A stretch of DNA of 42,629 bases from Nitrospirota bacterium (GTDB lineage Bacteria; Nitrospirota; Thermodesulfovibrionia; Thermodesulfovibrionales; JdFR-88): assembly GCA_021813405.1 (NCBI GenBank), contig JAKAKS010000038.1:1-42629 (forward strand), in the 5' to 3' direction. Under the pieces are notes generated by a model that worked only from the letters and a program-made list of their open reading frames with translations, ran no database searches and was not told the DNA's origin. Each line of letters begins with the position of its first letter. Position 1 is the first letter of the stretch. Both the position numbers and the translations under genes were made by a program. Below are positions 8,298 through 16,780 of the stretch, one piece after another.

Positions 8298-8900
8298 ATG
8301 GACAGTTTAGAGACAAAACCTGAAAACAAAAAAAGGAAATGGGCCGTCGTGGCGGGCATCCTGGCCGTCTTCTTTGCCGCGGGCATACTGGGCGGGCTTT
8401 TGCTTTCAGGCAGGCTTCTGCCCCCGTCCCCTGCCGTTTCAAATTCCATATCTTCCGGCCCGGAGGGCAGCCCGGTTTATTTCAAGATATATTATCCCGT
8501 TAACGGGTATCTTCAGATGGAGGAACGCACAGTCTCTCCTGCGCCGGCGGGGCTGAAGGCCTCCGCGCTGGCGGTTGTGAATGAATTCCTGAAGGGCCCG
8601 GCGGGCACGCCTTTTTCCCCGGTCCCGTCCTCGGCGAGGGTGCTGGGCATCTATTTTGGCTCCGATGGTATACTTTATGTCGACCTGTCCAGCGAGTTCA
8701 GGACCAACTTTCAGGGAGATGCGCTGTCTGAATTCCTGCTTTTACGAGGGCTTTATGAGAGCGTACTCTCTAATATCCCCGGGATAAAAGACGTGAAGAT
8801 ACTCATAGACGGAAAAGAAGTGCAAAGCGTGGGCGGCCATATCCGGGCCGATATACCGCTTGGCCAGGCCACATTTGCAAACGGGGCTTCCGCGCAATGA
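8298..8900 (+). CDS. Membrane-anchored GerMN-domain protein
   Basis: A 200-residue protein with a basic N terminus, one transmembrane segment at about residues 16-38 and a C-terminal GerMN (sporulation/spore germination) domain at about 55-185, recognised by the VYFKIYYP start, the middle LKGPAGTPFSPVPSSARVL block and ILYVDLSSEF. GerMN proteins also occur in non-sporulating Gram-negatives next to an amidase, where a role in envelope or peptidoglycan work is presumed. It lies between an exported amidase and murI and overlaps murI by four bases, consistent with a cell-wall context. Precise function is unknown. Confidence 0.85.
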   Translation: MDSLETKPENKKRKWAVVAGILAVFFAAGILGGLLLSGRLLPPSPAVSNSISSGPEGSPVYFKIYYPVNGYLQMEERTVSPAPAGLKASALAVVNEFLKGPAGTPFSPVPSSARVLGIYFGSDGILYVDLSSEFRTNFQGDALSEFLLLRGLYESVLSNIPGIKDVKILIDGKEVQSVGGHIRADIPLGQATFANGASAQ

Positions 8901-9760
8901 AGCAGTCTGCAAAACGAAACGCGCCCATAGGCATATTCGATTCCGGGCTGGGCGGGCTTACGGTGCTAAGGGAGATAATCCGGCTTCTGCCCAGGGAAAA
9001 CACCATTTACCTTGGCGATACGGCGCGGGTGCCTTATGGCATACGCTCACCGGAAGTGGTCACAAGATACAGCCTGGACAACGTGAGGTTCCTGTTTTCA
9101 AAAGGTGTAAAGCTGCTTGTTGTTGCTTGCAATACGGCAAGCGCCCTGAGTTTGGAAAGTATAAAACGCGAGGTGCCGGAGGCAACCGTTATCGGGGTTA
9201 TAGAGCCCGGCGCCAGGGCGGCGCTTGGGGCAACGGCAAACGGCCGCATAGGCGTTATCGGCACGGACGCCACCATTAAAAGCGGGGCCTACTCCAGGGC
9301 CATAAAGGCCCTCAGCCCGGCGGCGCGCATATTTGCCAGGGCCTGCCCCCTTTTTGTGCCGCTTGCTGAGGAGGGGTGGACGGAAAACCAGATAGCCGCG
9401 CTTGCAGCGGGCCAGTATCTGGCTACCCTGAAGGGTGAGGGCATAGATACGCTTTTGCTGGGCTGCACCCATTATCCGCTTTTGAAAAAGACGATAGGGG
9501 GCGTGATGGGCGGGGGGGTGCGGCTTATAGATTCGGGGGAGGAGACGGCCAGGGCCATTAAAAAGGCCCTGGAAGACAGCGGCATGGCCCGCGGAGATGG
9601 CGGGCCTGCAACACGGTCTTTTTACGTGACGGATTCGCCTGAAAAATTCAAATTGCTGGCGGGCAGGTTTTTGGGTGATGTTTGTGGGGGAAACGGCGGC
9701 TGTGCCGGCGAAATAAAACTGTTGGAGGTGCTTGATGAGGCCGGATGGAAGGAAAAATGA
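8897..9760 (+). CDS. murI: Glutamate racemase
   Basis: Produces D-glutamate for peptidoglycan. In 287 residues it has the N-terminal [15 protein letters not shown] motif (Asp15), the first catalytic cysteine in VVACNTASA (Cys78) and the second in [10 protein letters not shown] (Cys190). The ATG overlaps the upstream GerMN stop (ATGA 8897-8900), and the 3' end overlaps rph by about 26 bases. Its position with an amidase and a GerMN protein gives a small cell-wall cluster. Confidence 0.97.
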   Translation: MKQSAKRNAPIGIFDSGLGGLTVLREIIRLLPRENTIYLGDTARVPYGIRSPEVVTRYSLDNVRFLFSKGVKLLVVACNTASALSLESIKREVPEATVIGVIEPGARAALGATANGRIGVIGTDATIKSGAYSRAIKALSPAARIFARACPLFVPLAEEGWTENQIAALAAGQYLATLKGEGIDTLLLGCTHYPLLKKTIGGVMGGGVRLIDSGEETARAIKKALEDSGMARGDGGPATRSFYVTDSPEKFKLLAGRFLGDVCGGNGGCAGEIKLLEVLDEAGWKEK

Positions 9761-10460
9761 CGAGCTTCGAAAAACGGCCGTAACGGTGGAGTTCATATCT
9801 TCCGCGCCGGGGTCCGTGCTGATAGAGATCGGCAAAACCAGGGTAATATGCGCGGCTACGATAGAGGAAAAGGTGCCGTCCTTTTTGAAGGACCAGAAAA
9901 GGGGCTGGGTTACGGCGGAGTACGCGATGCTGCCCCGCTCCACACCTGTGCGCACTTCAAGGGAATCAAGCACGGGCCGCCCCAACGGGCGCACTCAGGA
10001 GATACAGCGGCTTATAGGCAGAAGCCTTCGCGCCGTTACGGACATGGAAGCCCTTGGGGAGAGGACGGTTTGGCTGGACTGTGATGTTATAGAGGCCGAC
10101 GGCGGCACAAGGACCGCCTCCATAACAGGCGCGTTTCTGGCCTTCCGGCTTGCCGTTGGGCGCGCTATGGGGAAAGGCCTTATCCAGAAGATGCCCATTA
10201 AGGATTACCTGGCCGCGATAAGCGTGGGCATGGTAGGCGGCGATAGAAGGCTGGACCTCTGCTACGCCGAGGACTGCGGCGCCCAGGTTGACATGAATGT
10301 GGTTATGACCGGAAGCGGCAAGCTGGTGGAAATACAGTCTACCGCCGAGGAAGCCCCCTTCAGCCGGGACGACCTGAATGAAATGCTTTCCCTGGCGGAA
10401 AAGGGCATAAAAGAGCTTGTTGCCATCCAGAAGGGGATAGTTGAAGGGGAAAGACCGTAA
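9735..10460 (+). CDS. rph: Ribonuclease PH
   Basis: Phosphorolytic 3'-5' exoribonuclease that trims tRNA 3' ends. The sequence opens RPDGR with the usual [19 protein letters not shown] and contains the conserved [11 protein letters not shown] segment and [21 protein letters not shown]. Start choice: ATG 9735 lies 5 bases after GGAGGT at 9724-9729, whereas a TTG at 9732 is too close to that site. It overlaps the end of murI. The partner rdgB often found next is absent here; a regulatory region and ftsH follow. Confidence 0.96.
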   Translation: MRPDGRKNDELRKTAVTVEFISSAPGSVLIEIGKTRVICAATIEEKVPSFLKDQKRGWVTAEYAMLPRSTPVRTSRESSTGRPNGRTQEIQRLIGRSLRAVTDMEALGERTVWLDCDVIEADGGTRTASITGAFLAFRLAVGRAMGKGLIQKMPIKDYLAAISVGMVGGDRRLDLCYAEDCGAQVDMNVVMTGSGKLVEIQSTAEEAPFSRDDLNEMLSLAEKGIKELVAIQKGIVEGERP

Positions 10461-10468
10461 TTTATCCG

Positions 10469-10535
10469 TTTAACATAAGCCATAACGGCGGCCGTACTGC
10501 TAAATACAAATAACTAAAAAGGCTTATGTTAAAAT
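10469..10535 (+). promoter_or_regulatory. ftsH upstream region: 13-bp perfect inverted repeat overlapping an extended -10
   Basis: TTTAACATAAGCC at 10469-10481 is exactly complementary to GGCTTATGTTAAA at 10521-10533, separated by 39 bases. The right arm overlaps a possible extended -10 promoter, TG-T-TAAAAT (TG at 10527-10528, hexamer 10530-10535), which would place transcription start near 10542, just before the GGAGG at 10543-10547. There is no T-run after the right arm, so it is not an ordinary terminator for rph. An operator, or a hairpin in a longer leader, both fit. Confidence 0.5.
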
Positions 10536-10558
10536 ACTCATTGGAGGTTTGAGGCAAG

Positions 10559-12364
10559 TTGAATATTTTTAGAGGTCTGTTAATCTGGATTTTGATCGGC
10601 GTCCTCATGATCGTCCTCTTCGATCTCCTGGATACCCAGAAGAAGACGGCGCAGGAGCTGAATTTTTCCACATTCATTTCAGAGGTGAAGGCCGGGGACG
10701 TCCAGAGCGTCACCATCCAGAACAATAACATCTCCGGAAAGCTCAAGGGCGGCAAGGATTTCAAGACCTATTCTCCCATATATCCCGGGCTTGTAAACGA
10801 CCTGATGGCCGCAAACGTGAACATTCAGGCCAAGCCGCAGGACGAAAAGACCTGGCTGAACGTGTTCTATTCCTTTGGCCCCATAGCGCTGCTGGTGATA
10901 ATATGGATATTTTTCATGCGGCAGATGCAGACCGGGGGCAACAAGGCCCTGTCCTTTGGCAAGGCGCGGATAAAACTGATGTCCGACAAGGCGGTGAAGA
11001 TAACGTTCTCCGACGTGGCAGGCATCGAGGAGGCCAAGGACGAGGTAAGCGAGATAATACAGTTTCTGAAGGACCCTCACAAGTTTTCGCGCCTTGGGGG
11101 AAAAATCCCCAAGGGCGTGCTGCTTATTGGCTCACCCGGCGCGGGCAAGACGCTTCTGGCCAAGGCCATCGCGGGCGAGGCCGCCGTGCCTTTCTTCAGT
11201 ATATCGGGCTCCGATTTTGTAGAAATGTTTGTCGGCGTGGGCGCTTCCAGGGTAAGGGACCTGTTTGACCAGGCAAAGAAGAATTCACCTTGCATCATCT
11301 TTATAGACGAGATAGACGCCGTTGGCAGGCTCCGCGGCGCGGGCCTTGGCGGCGGGCATGACGAACGCGAGCAGACGCTTAACCAGCTTCTTGTGGAGAT
11401 GGACGGCTTTGAAGGCAAGGAAGGCACCATAGTAATAGCGGCCACCAACAGGCCGGACGTGCTGGACCCGGCGCTTTTAAGGCCTGGCAGGTTCGACCGG
11501 CAGGTGGTAGTGCCACTTCCGGATGTCAAGGGCCGCGAAGCGATACTGAAGGTGCACGCTAAAAACATCCCGCTGGACGACCTTGTTAACCTTGAGAAGC
11601 TGGCCCGCGGCACACCCGGATTCTCCGGGGCGGACCTGGCCAATCTGGTAAACGAGGCCGCGCTCTTTGCCGCCAAAAGGGACAAAAACAAGGTGGAGAT
11701 GGTGGACTTCGAGCGCGCCAAGGACAAGCTGCTGATGGGCGTTGAAAGAAGGAGCATGATAATCAGCGACGACGAAAAAAAGAACACGGCCTTCCACGAG
11801 GCCGGGCATGCCCTTGTTGCCAAGCTTACGCCGGGCACGGACCCCATTCACAAGGTAAGCATAATCCCGCGCGGGCGCGCGCTTGGTGTTACCCAGCAGC
11901 TCCCGATAGACGACAGGTATACGTATGACAAAGAGTTCCTGGTAAAGACGCTCCAGGTGCTGATGGGCGGCAGGGCGGCCGAGGAGATTGCCCTGGGCCA
12001 CATGACCACCGGCGCCGGAAACGACATCGAAAAGGCCACCGAGCTGGCCAGGAAGATGGTAACGGACTGGGGCATGAGCGACCACCTTGGGCCGCTTACC
12101 TTCGGCAAGAAGGACGAGCAGATATTCCTTGGGCGCGAGATTGCCAAGCACAAGGATTACAGCGAAAAAACCGCGGAGGAGATAGATGACGAGGTAAAGA
12201 GCTTCGTTGTGTCTGCATACCATGAGGCCAAGCGCATCCTGTCAGAAAACCGCGAGTTGCTGAACAAGTTTGCGGCGGCGCTTCTGGAGCGCGAGACCAT
12301 GGATAACGACGAGATAGAGACCCTGATGAATGGCAGCGAGCCTCAGCCAGCGGTACAGGGATAA
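10559..12364 (+). CDS. ftsH: ATP-dependent zinc metalloprotease FtsH
   Basis: Membrane-anchored AAA+ protease that degrades misfolded membrane proteins and short-lived regulators. The 601 residues show TM1 at about 4-21, a periplasmic loop, TM2 at about 105-120, Walker A GSPGAGKT (191-198), Walker B IIFIDEID (247-253), the second region of homology with [11 protein letters not shown], and the zinc-protease site HEAGH (413-417). The start is TTG at 10559, preceded by GGAGG at 10543-10547 and GAGG at 10551-10554; no ATG fits the conserved N terminus. It has a strong terminator immediately downstream. Confidence 0.97.
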   Translation: MNIFRGLLIWILIGVLMIVLFDLLDTQKKTAQELNFSTFISEVKAGDVQSVTIQNNNISGKLKGGKDFKTYSPIYPGLVNDLMAANVNIQAKPQDEKTWLNVFYSFGPIALLVIIWIFFMRQMQTGGNKALSFGKARIKLMSDKAVKITFSDVAGIEEAKDEVSEIIQFLKDPHKFSRLGGKIPKGVLLIGSPGAGKTLLAKAIAGEAAVPFFSISGSDFVEMFVGVGASRVRDLFDQAKKNSPCIIFIDEIDAVGRLRGAGLGGGHDEREQTLNQLLVEMDGFEGKEGTIVIAATNRPDVLDPALLRPGRFDRQVVVPLPDVKGREAILKVHAKNIPLDDLVNLEKLARGTPGFSGADLANLVNEAALFAAKRDKNKVEMVDFERAKDKLLMGVERRSMIISDDEKKNTAFHEAGHALVAKLTPGTDPIHKVSIIPRGRALGVTQQLPIDDRYTYDKEFLVKTLQVLMGGRAAEEIALGHMTTGAGNDIEKATELARKMVTDWGMSDHLGPLTFGKKDEQIFLGREIAKHKDYSEKTAEEIDDEVKSFVVSAYHEAKRILSENRELLNKFAAALLERETMDNDEIETLMNGSEPQPAVQG

Positions 12365-12386
12365 GGAAAACATATACAGAGGCTGG

Positions 12387-12417
12387 AAGGGCGAACGCAC
12401 AGCGTTCGCCCTTTTTT
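12387..12417 (+). terminator. Intrinsic terminator after ftsH
   Basis: A perfect 10-bp stem GGGCGAACGC (12389-12398) and GCGTTCGCCC (12402-12411) with a 3-base loop is followed by six T (12412-12417). Flanking AA and TT extend the stem by two pairs. It is 23 bases after the ftsH stop and separates ftsH from folP. Confidence 0.93.
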
Positions 12418-12482
12418 GTTTTTGCCGTGATAATTCAAACATACCGGAGAACGCCGGAATCCAGTGGCTTTCCCCTCCTTGC

Positions 12483-12512
12483 TTGACACCCGTACATGAA
12501 TCATATTTACTA
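12483..12512 (+). promoter_or_regulatory. Possible promoter upstream of folP
   Basis: A consensus -35 TTGACA lies at 12483-12488. The best -10 candidates 17-18 bases on are TTTACT or TTACTA (12506-12512), which are weak. A separate AT-rich TATTAAAAT sits directly before the folP ATG (12566-12574) and could instead be the -10. This is the only region after the ftsH terminator that could drive folP. Confidence 0.35.
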
Positions 12513-12520
12513 ATACAAAT

Positions 12521-12546
12521 ACAGGTTGGGTCAGCGTAACCCATCA
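12521..12546. repeat. Short palindromic repeat of the GGTTGGGT-n-AACCCA type
   Basis: TGGGT at 12527-12531 pairs with ACCCA at 12539-12543 around a 7-base loop, in a context (ACAGGTTGGGT ... GTAACCCATC) resembling a dispersed intergenic repeat common in many bacterial genomes. Only one copy is in the window, so the assignment rests on resemblance. About 60 bases upstream, CGGAATCCAG (12455-12464) recurs inverted at 22609-22618 in another gap. Confidence 0.4.
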
Positions 12547-12578
12547 ATTCCGAAGGAAAGCACGATATTAAAATTTAG

Positions 12579-13436
12579 ATGCTTTTGACCATTCGCCACA
12601 ACTTCACACTCGATTTCTCCACCCGAACCTATGTTATGGGCGTGCTGAACGTCACACCGGATTCTTTTTCGGACGGCGGGGTAAATTTCTCGCCGGATAA
12701 AGCCGTTCAGCGGGCGCTTAAGATGGTTGAAGATGGTGCGGACATTATAGACATCGGCGGCGAATCCACAAGGCCGGGGGCCGAGCCCCTTGCCGCCGGG
12801 GAGGAACTGGGCCGCGTTATCCCCGTAATAAAGGAAATCAGAAAGCAGTCTTCTGTCCCTATATCGATAGACACTTACAAGGCCTCTGTTGCACTGAGTG
12901 CGCTGGATGAAGGGGCGGATATTGTAAACGACATCAGCGGGCTTCGGGCGGACCCGGTAATGGCCAGGGCCGTTGCCGGCAGGGGCGCGGCGGTTGTCCT
13001 CATGCACATGAAGGGCACGCCCAAAGATATGCAGAAGGACGTCCATTATGAGGCCCTGATACCGGAGATACTGGACTGCCTGCGTGAATCCATACGCATG
13101 GCCGCGGATGCGGGGACCGCGCCGGAGAGGATAATTGTGGACCCCGGGATAGGGTTTGGAAAAAGCTATGATCAAAACCTCGAAATACTGAAAAACCTGC
13201 AGATGTTTCAGGGGCTGGGCAAGCCCGTGCTGGCGGGTGTTTCCAGGAAGGCCTTCATAGGCAGGATACTTGGCGGCGCGCCGCCCTCTGACAGGCTTGA
13301 GGGCACTCTGGCCGCCGTTGCAATATCAGTGCTGAACGGGGCAAATATTGTAAGGGTGCATGACGTAAAAGAGGCTGCGAAGGCCGTTAAGGTGGCAGAC
13401 GCGATTAAAAGGCAGAGAGTGCAGGAGATTTTTTAA
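12579..13436 (+). CDS. folP: Dihydropteroate synthase
   Basis: Condenses p-aminobenzoate with the pterin pyrophosphate in folate synthesis; the target of sulfonamides. The 285 residues contain GVLNVTPDSFSDGG (about 21-34), DIGGESTRPGA, SIDTYKASVA, IVNDISG, DPGIGFGK and PVLAGVSRKAFIG in the expected order of the TIM barrel. No Shine-Dalgarno lies at normal distance from ATG 12579; a GAAGGAAAG is about 20 bases away. It follows ftsH as in many genomes, but a terminator separates the two. The diadenylate cyclase gene often found next is missing; a non-coding patch follows. Confidence 0.96.
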   Translation: MLLTIRHNFTLDFSTRTYVMGVLNVTPDSFSDGGVNFSPDKAVQRALKMVEDGADIIDIGGESTRPGAEPLAAGEELGRVIPVIKEIRKQSSVPISIDTYKASVALSALDEGADIVNDISGLRADPVMARAVAGRGAAVVLMHMKGTPKDMQKDVHYEALIPEILDCLRESIRMAADAGTAPERIIVDPGIGFGKSYDQNLEILKNLQMFQGLGKPVLAGVSRKAFIGRILGGAPPSDRLEGTLAAVAISVLNGANIVRVHDVKEAAKAVKVADAIKRQRVQEIF

Positions 13437-13516
13437 CAGGTCCGGCTGGCATTACACAGAATACACTACAGGATTATCAGGCCGCGCTCACTAACAGCGT
13501 TATCCCATCCAAAAAC

Positions 13517-13560
13517 CATGACATGAACTTCATGACATATGTCATATGGACTATGTCATG
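13517..13560. repeat. Nested ATGACAT/ATGTCAT palindrome
   Basis: A perfect 14-bp palindrome ATGACATATGTCAT lies at 13532-13545. It is flanked by a further complementary pair, CATGACAT at 13517-13524 and ATGTCATG at 13553-13560. The same 7-mer therefore occurs four times, alternating in orientation, within 44 bases. This resembles a multi-site operator or recombination site, but no regulator is known for it. Confidence 0.7.
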
Positions 13561-13583
13561 CATTGCCGTTTTACCCTGAAGGC

Positions 13584-13641
13584 GGCCGGGGGAGCCCAGT
13601 ACTGCCCCGCACACCTCCTGGGAAGCGGACTGCCCCCGGCC
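13584..13641. repeat. GC-rich stem-loop with internal palindromes
   Basis: GGCCGGGGG (13584-13592) is complementary to CCCCCGGCC (13633-13641), a perfect 9-bp stem enclosing 40 bases. Inside, CCCAG (13595-13599) can pair with CTGGG (13618-13622), and CAGTACTG (13597-13604) is itself a palindrome. No T-run follows on either strand, so a simple terminator is unlikely. Confidence 0.6.
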
Positions 13642-13790
13642 ATGCTATTTGAAAATTGGGCGTTTGCCCGTTGGCAGGCCTGCTTGAGATTGAACAGATT
13701 TGAACAGTGGATTTCTAAAATCCATTAAAAAACGGCATCTTGCAAGTTTCCCCTTTGAACAGTAAAAAAAGGGGCGAAAGCCGGGGGAAA

Positions 13791-15056
13791 TTACCCTATC
13801 TTGTCCGCCCCGAAATAGGGGCGAAGCGCATCGGGGATGGTGACAGTGCCGTCCTTCTGCTGGTAATTTTCCAGTATGGCAACCACCGTTCTTCCAATGG
13901 CCAGCCCCGAGCCGTTTAGCGTATGCACGTACTCCGTGCCCTTCTTGCCGGTGCGCCTGAAGCGTATGTCGGCGCGCCTGGCCTGAAAATCCTCAAAGTT
14001 GGAGCAGGAGGAAATCTCCCTGTATTTGCCCTGGCCGGGAAGCCATACCTCAAGGTCATAAGTTTTAGCCGATGAGAACCCGATATCGCCAGTGCAGAGG
14101 GCCATTACCCTGTATGGCAGCTCCAGCTTTCTCAGGATGTCCTCTGCGTCGTTTGTAAGGGCCTCCAGCTCGTTGTAAGAGACTTCCGGCTTCACAAACT
14201 TAACCATCTCCACCTTGTTGAACTGGTGCTGCCGTATAAGCCCGCGTGTGTCCTTGCCGTAAGACCCCGCCTCCCGCCTGAAGCATGGAGTATAAGCCGT
14301 GTACTTGATTGGGAGCTTTTCCTCCTCCAGTATCTCCTGCCGGTGCAGGTTGGTAACCGGCACCTCGGCGGTAGGGATAAGGTAGAAAAGCGGGTCGGCC
14401 GTCTTGAACAGCTCCATCTCGAATTTTGGGAGCTGGCCCGTGCCGGTCATGCTTTCAGCGTTTACGAGTATGGGCGGGAACACTTCCGTGTAGCCTTTGG
14501 ATGTATTCAGGTCCAGCATAAAATTCATGAGGGCGCGCTCCAGCCTGGCCCCAGCCCCGCGCATCACGGCAAACCTGGCCCCTGCTATCTTTGCGGCCCT
14601 GTCGAAATCTATTATCCCAAGCACCTCGGCTATGTCCCAATGGTTGAGCGCGGGGAAATCGAACTCTCTGGGCTGTCCCCATTTGCGGACTTCCACGTTT
14701 TCCGTTTCGTCCTTGCCAACGGGGGTGGATTCGTGCGGGATGTTGGGCAGGGCCAAAAGAAATTCGCGCGCCTTCTGCTCGGTGTTTTTTTGCCTCTCTT
14801 CCAGTTCCTTTATGCGGGTGGCAACGCCCTGCATCTGCTCTATGAGCGTGGAGGCGTCCTGCTTCCGGCGCTTGAGCGCGGCGATCTCCTCGGATACTTT
14901 ATTGCGATTTTCCCTGAGTTCGTCAGACTCCCTTACAAGCGAAAGCCGCTGCTTCTCTATCTCCAGAAAAGGGCCGAAATCGAATTCCTGGTTGCGCTTT
15001 TGAAGCTCCTGTTTTATCTTTTCAGGGTTCTCCCTCACCAGCTTTGGATCGAGCAT
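13791..15056 (-). CDS. serS: Seryl-tRNA synthetase
   Basis: Class II synthetase charging tRNA-Ser, and in Sec-using bacteria also tRNA-Sec. The family N terminus [12 protein letters not shown] begins at ATG 15056, giving 421 residues; 85 further in-frame codons upstream have no serS homology and overlap a gene on the other strand. A coiled-coil arm spans about residues 28-105, followed by motif 2 ([21 protein letters not shown]) and motif 3 ([10 protein letters not shown] with a following ENYQ). No Shine-Dalgarno is present; an AT-rich -10-like box lies 7 bases before the start. It diverges from a DNA glycosylase across 18 bp. Confidence 0.96.
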   Translation of the reverse strand: MLDPKLVRENPEKIKQELQKRNQEFDFGPFLEIEKQRLSLVRESDELRENRNKVSEEIAALKRRKQDASTLIEQMQGVATRIKELEERQKNTEQKAREFLLALPNIPHESTPVGKDETENVEVRKWGQPREFDFPALNHWDIAEVLGIIDFDRAAKIAGARFAVMRGAGARLERALMNFMLDLNTSKGYTEVFPPILVNAESMTGTGQLPKFEMELFKTADPLFYLIPTAEVPVTNLHRQEILEEEKLPIKYTAYTPCFRREAGSYGKDTRGLIRQHQFNKVEMVKFVKPEVSYNELEALTNDAEDILRKLELPYRVMALCTGDIGFSSAKTYDLEVWLPGQGKYREISSCSNFEDFQARRADIRFRRTGKKGTEYVHTLNGSGLAIGRTVVAILENYQQKDGTVTIPDALRPYFGADKIG

Positions 15057-15074
15057 GGTTATAATAATAGCATA
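15057..15074. promoter_or_regulatory. 18-bp divergent promoter region between serS and the DNA glycosylase
   Basis: The gap between the two start codons is 18 bases and almost all A/T. On the plus strand it holds TATAAT at 15060-15065; on the minus strand TATTAT at 15064-15069. The boxes overlap, and each lies 7-9 bases from its own start codon. Any -35 elements must be inside the opposite gene. If the glycosylase really begins at Met19 (15129) the gap would be 72 bases. Confidence 0.5.
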
Positions 15075-15743
15075 ATGAGTTCCGGCAACATAACCCGTAA
15101 CGGCAAGCACGGGCGCACATTCAAGCGCATGTACGAAACGTTGCACAAGGCCTTCGGCCCCCAGAACTGGTGGCCGGGAGAAACCCCGTTTGAGGTTGCA
15201 GTTGGTGCAATACTTACGCAGAACACCAACTGGGGCAATGTGGAGAAGGCAATAGCCAACCTGAAAAAGGCCAAAGCACTGAATCCCGGTGCCATATCGG
15301 GGATGCCGCACGATGATCTGGCGGAGCTTATCAGGCCATCAGGGTACTTCAATGTCAAGGCGCGCAGGCTCAGGCACTTTACGGATTTTTTGATCGGGCA
15401 GTACGGCGGCAGCATGAGACGGCTGGCAAAGGAAAACGCGGGTGCTCTGCGGCAAAAGCTGCTGGGGATAAACGGCATAGGCCCGGAGACGGCGGACTCC
15501 ATCCTGCTTTACGCGGCCAATAAACCCGTTTTTGTGATAGACGCTTACACGAAACGCGTGCTCTCAAGGCATGGCGTTGCGCCCGGTTTGGGTGGTTATG
15601 ACGATTACCAGGGGCTTTTCCATCACGCCCTGCCGCCGGACGAGGCCCTGTATAATGAATACCATGCCCTTTTTGTGATGCTGGGCAAGCATTACTGCAA
15701 GCCCAAACCGGCCTGCGGCGCATGCCCGCTTGGAGGCAAATGA
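15075..15743 (+). CDS. HhH-GPD DNA glycosylase, MagIII/EndoIII-like, probably monofunctional
   Basis: Base-excision repair glycosylase of 222 residues in the endonuclease III superfamily. It has the [24 protein letters not shown] block typical of the small MagIII-like family, the helix-hairpin-helix with [17 protein letters not shown] and the catalytic aspartate in VIDAYTKR. The lysine found in the hairpin of bifunctional EndoIII is replaced by Glu (GPETAD), so AP-lyase activity is unlikely. The C-terminal cysteine cluster has only three cysteines (C-x5-C-x2-C) and ends before a fourth. Start ATG 15075 is one choice; Met19 at 15129 also fits. An apparent longer frame upstream is antisense serS. 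A GGAGG near its end serves the next gene. Confidence 0.85.
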   Translation: MSSGNITRNGKHGRTFKRMYETLHKAFGPQNWWPGETPFEVAVGAILTQNTNWGNVEKAIANLKKAKALNPGAISGMPHDDLAELIRPSGYFNVKARRLRHFTDFLIGQYGGSMRRLAKENAGALRQKLLGINGIGPETADSILLYAANKPVFVIDAYTKRVLSRHGVAPGLGGYDDYQGLFHHALPPDEALYNEYHALFVMLGKHYCKPKPACGACPLGGK

Positions 15744-16135
15744 TGACGCGGATGTTACTTAAAATATTGGTAAACGCCGTGTCCCTTGCGGCGGCTGTTA
15801 AACTGGTAAGCGGAATAAGTTTTACCGGCGCCTGGTGGATGATGATCATCATCGCGGTGATATTCGGCTATGTGAACTCATTCATCAAGCCGTTTTTCAA
15901 ATTCTTTACATTCCCGCTGCTCATTCTTTCGCTGGGGCTGTTTACGTTTGTAATAAACGCGCTGATGCTGAAGCTGACCGCCTGGGTTTCGGGTTTTTTT
16001 GAGCTGGGTTTCCATGTGCAAGGGTTCTGGCCGGCGCTGAAAGGTGCGCTGGTGGTCAGCATTGTAAGCCTGATTCTGAATTGCGCCACAGGCACTATGG
16101 AGGCGATAAACCATAGAAACCGCCTTCAGGGATAA
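15743..16135 (+). CDS. Small membrane protein of the phage-holin-like/YvlD family
   Basis: A 130-residue integral membrane protein with four predicted spans, at about residues 5-22, 30-50, 53-75 and 90-115, resembling the family named for a mycobacteriophage-type holin (PF04020) but found on chromosomes as YvlD-like proteins of unknown function. Typical features are the FGYVNSFIKPFFKFFTFPLLILSLG loop-helix region, split here by the NSFIKP motif, and a polar C terminus. GGAGG at 15732-15736 lies 6 bases before ATG 15743; the ATG at 15740 is the alternative. The start overlaps the glycosylase stop (TGATG). Nothing nearby suggests a prophage. Confidence 0.78.
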   Translation: MTRMLLKILVNAVSLAAAVKLVSGISFTGAWWMMIIIAVIFGYVNSFIKPFFKFFTFPLLILSLGLFTFVINALMLKLTAWVSGFFELGFHVQGFWPALKGALVVSIVSLILNCATGTMEAINHRNRLQG

Positions 16136-16166
16136 GTTCGAAACAGCCTTCCCCGGCCTGGGCAAT

Positions 16167-16754
16167 ATGCCTGCCGCCCTGCTGGAGAGGTTTTACCGGA
16201 ATGCCGTCTTTAAAAAAATTCCGGCAAACGCAATCGTCTATTCCCAGGGAGACCCGTGCCGCTATATCGCCTTTATCATCTCCGGCAATATACGGGTATA
16301 CAAGACGGGCGCAAGCGGCAGGGAGATTACGCTTTACGAGATCGGAAGCGGCGAGACCTGCATTCTGAATGCCTCCTGCATACTAAGCGGCGCGGACTAT
16401 CCGGCAAACGCGGTGGCAACGGAAGGCAGCGAGGCCCTTATGCTTGCGGCGGAAGAATTCAGGCGGTTTATTTCAGAGTGCGCCGAGGTCCGGGATTTTG
16501 TTTTTGCGGCCTTAAGCGGCAGGCTTTCCGTTATGATGGCCCTGGTGGAAGAGGTGGCTTTCGGCCGGATGTTTGAACGGGTTTGGCAATACATAACGGA
16601 GCGGGCGCATAACGGCGGACTTTCCATTACGCATCAGAAGATCGCGGACGACCTTGGGAGCTCCCGCGAGGTGATAAGCCGCGTTCTGAAGGACTTTGAG
16701 AGGAGGGGGAGAATAACGCTGTCCAGGAATTTCATAAGGATAGACAATCCCTGA
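16167..16754 (+). CDS. Crp/Fnr family transcriptional regulator
   Basis: A 195-residue regulator. An N-terminal cyclic-nucleotide-binding-type beta barrel covers about residues 5-115 (YSQGDPCRYIAFIISGNIRVYK) and a C-terminal winged helix about 145-190 (ITHQKIADDLGSSREVISRVLKDFE). It lacks the N-terminal cysteine cluster of Fnr. The recognition helix SSREVISR matches the Crp/Fnr pattern, which usually reads TGTGA or TTGAT half sites; a perfect TGTGAC-n3-GTCACA lies just downstream at 16781-16795. ATG 16167 lacks a Shine-Dalgarno; an in-frame CTG at 16158 is the only other nearby option, since a stop occurs at 16107. It is likely the regulator of the DUF2892/thioredoxin reductase neighbourhood. 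Confidence 0.92.
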   Translation: MPAALLERFYRNAVFKKIPANAIVYSQGDPCRYIAFIISGNIRVYKTGASGREITLYEIGSGETCILNASCILSGADYPANAVATEGSEALMLAAEEFRRFISECAEVRDFVFAALSGRLSVMMALVEEVAFGRMFERVWQYITERAHNGGLSITHQKIADDLGSSREVISRVLKDFERRGRITLSRNFIRIDNP

Positions 16755-16780
16755 GCCATCCCTTGCCGCGTAGTTTCTTT

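Larger units (their letters stand above)
13437..13790. other. 354-base gene-free region rich in inverted repeats
   Basis: Lies between the convergent folP and serS 3' ends, so promoters are not needed here. The only open frame (13546-13728) has no homology I recognise and no ribosome-binding site. Contents are a nested palindrome (13517-13560), a GC-rich stem-loop (13584-13641), small hairpins GGGC-GTTT-GCCC (13658-13669) and TGGATTT-CTA-AAATCCA (13708-13724), and three TTGAACAG-like words near 13690, 13699 and 13755. A run of seven A at 13764-13770 next to the serS end could supply a weak minus-strand terminator tract. Confidence 0.6.

Noticed and set aside
13546-13728. 60-codon open frame in the folP-serS gap
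   Set aside because: No ribosome-binding site, no recognisable product, and it runs through inverted repeats.
14226-15074. Long plus-strand open frame continuous with the DNA glycosylase, giving a 505-residue product
   Set aside because: The first 283 codons are antisense to conserved serS sequence and show no glycosylase homology; the gene starts at 15075 or 15129.
15057-15311. 85-codon N-terminal extension of serS
   Set aside because: Not conserved in seryl-tRNA synthetases and lies over the glycosylase gene; the family start [10 protein letters not shown] is at 15056.
15743-16135. Prophage remnant suggested by the holin-like family name
   Set aside because: The family is common on chromosomes, and no other phage gene is near.
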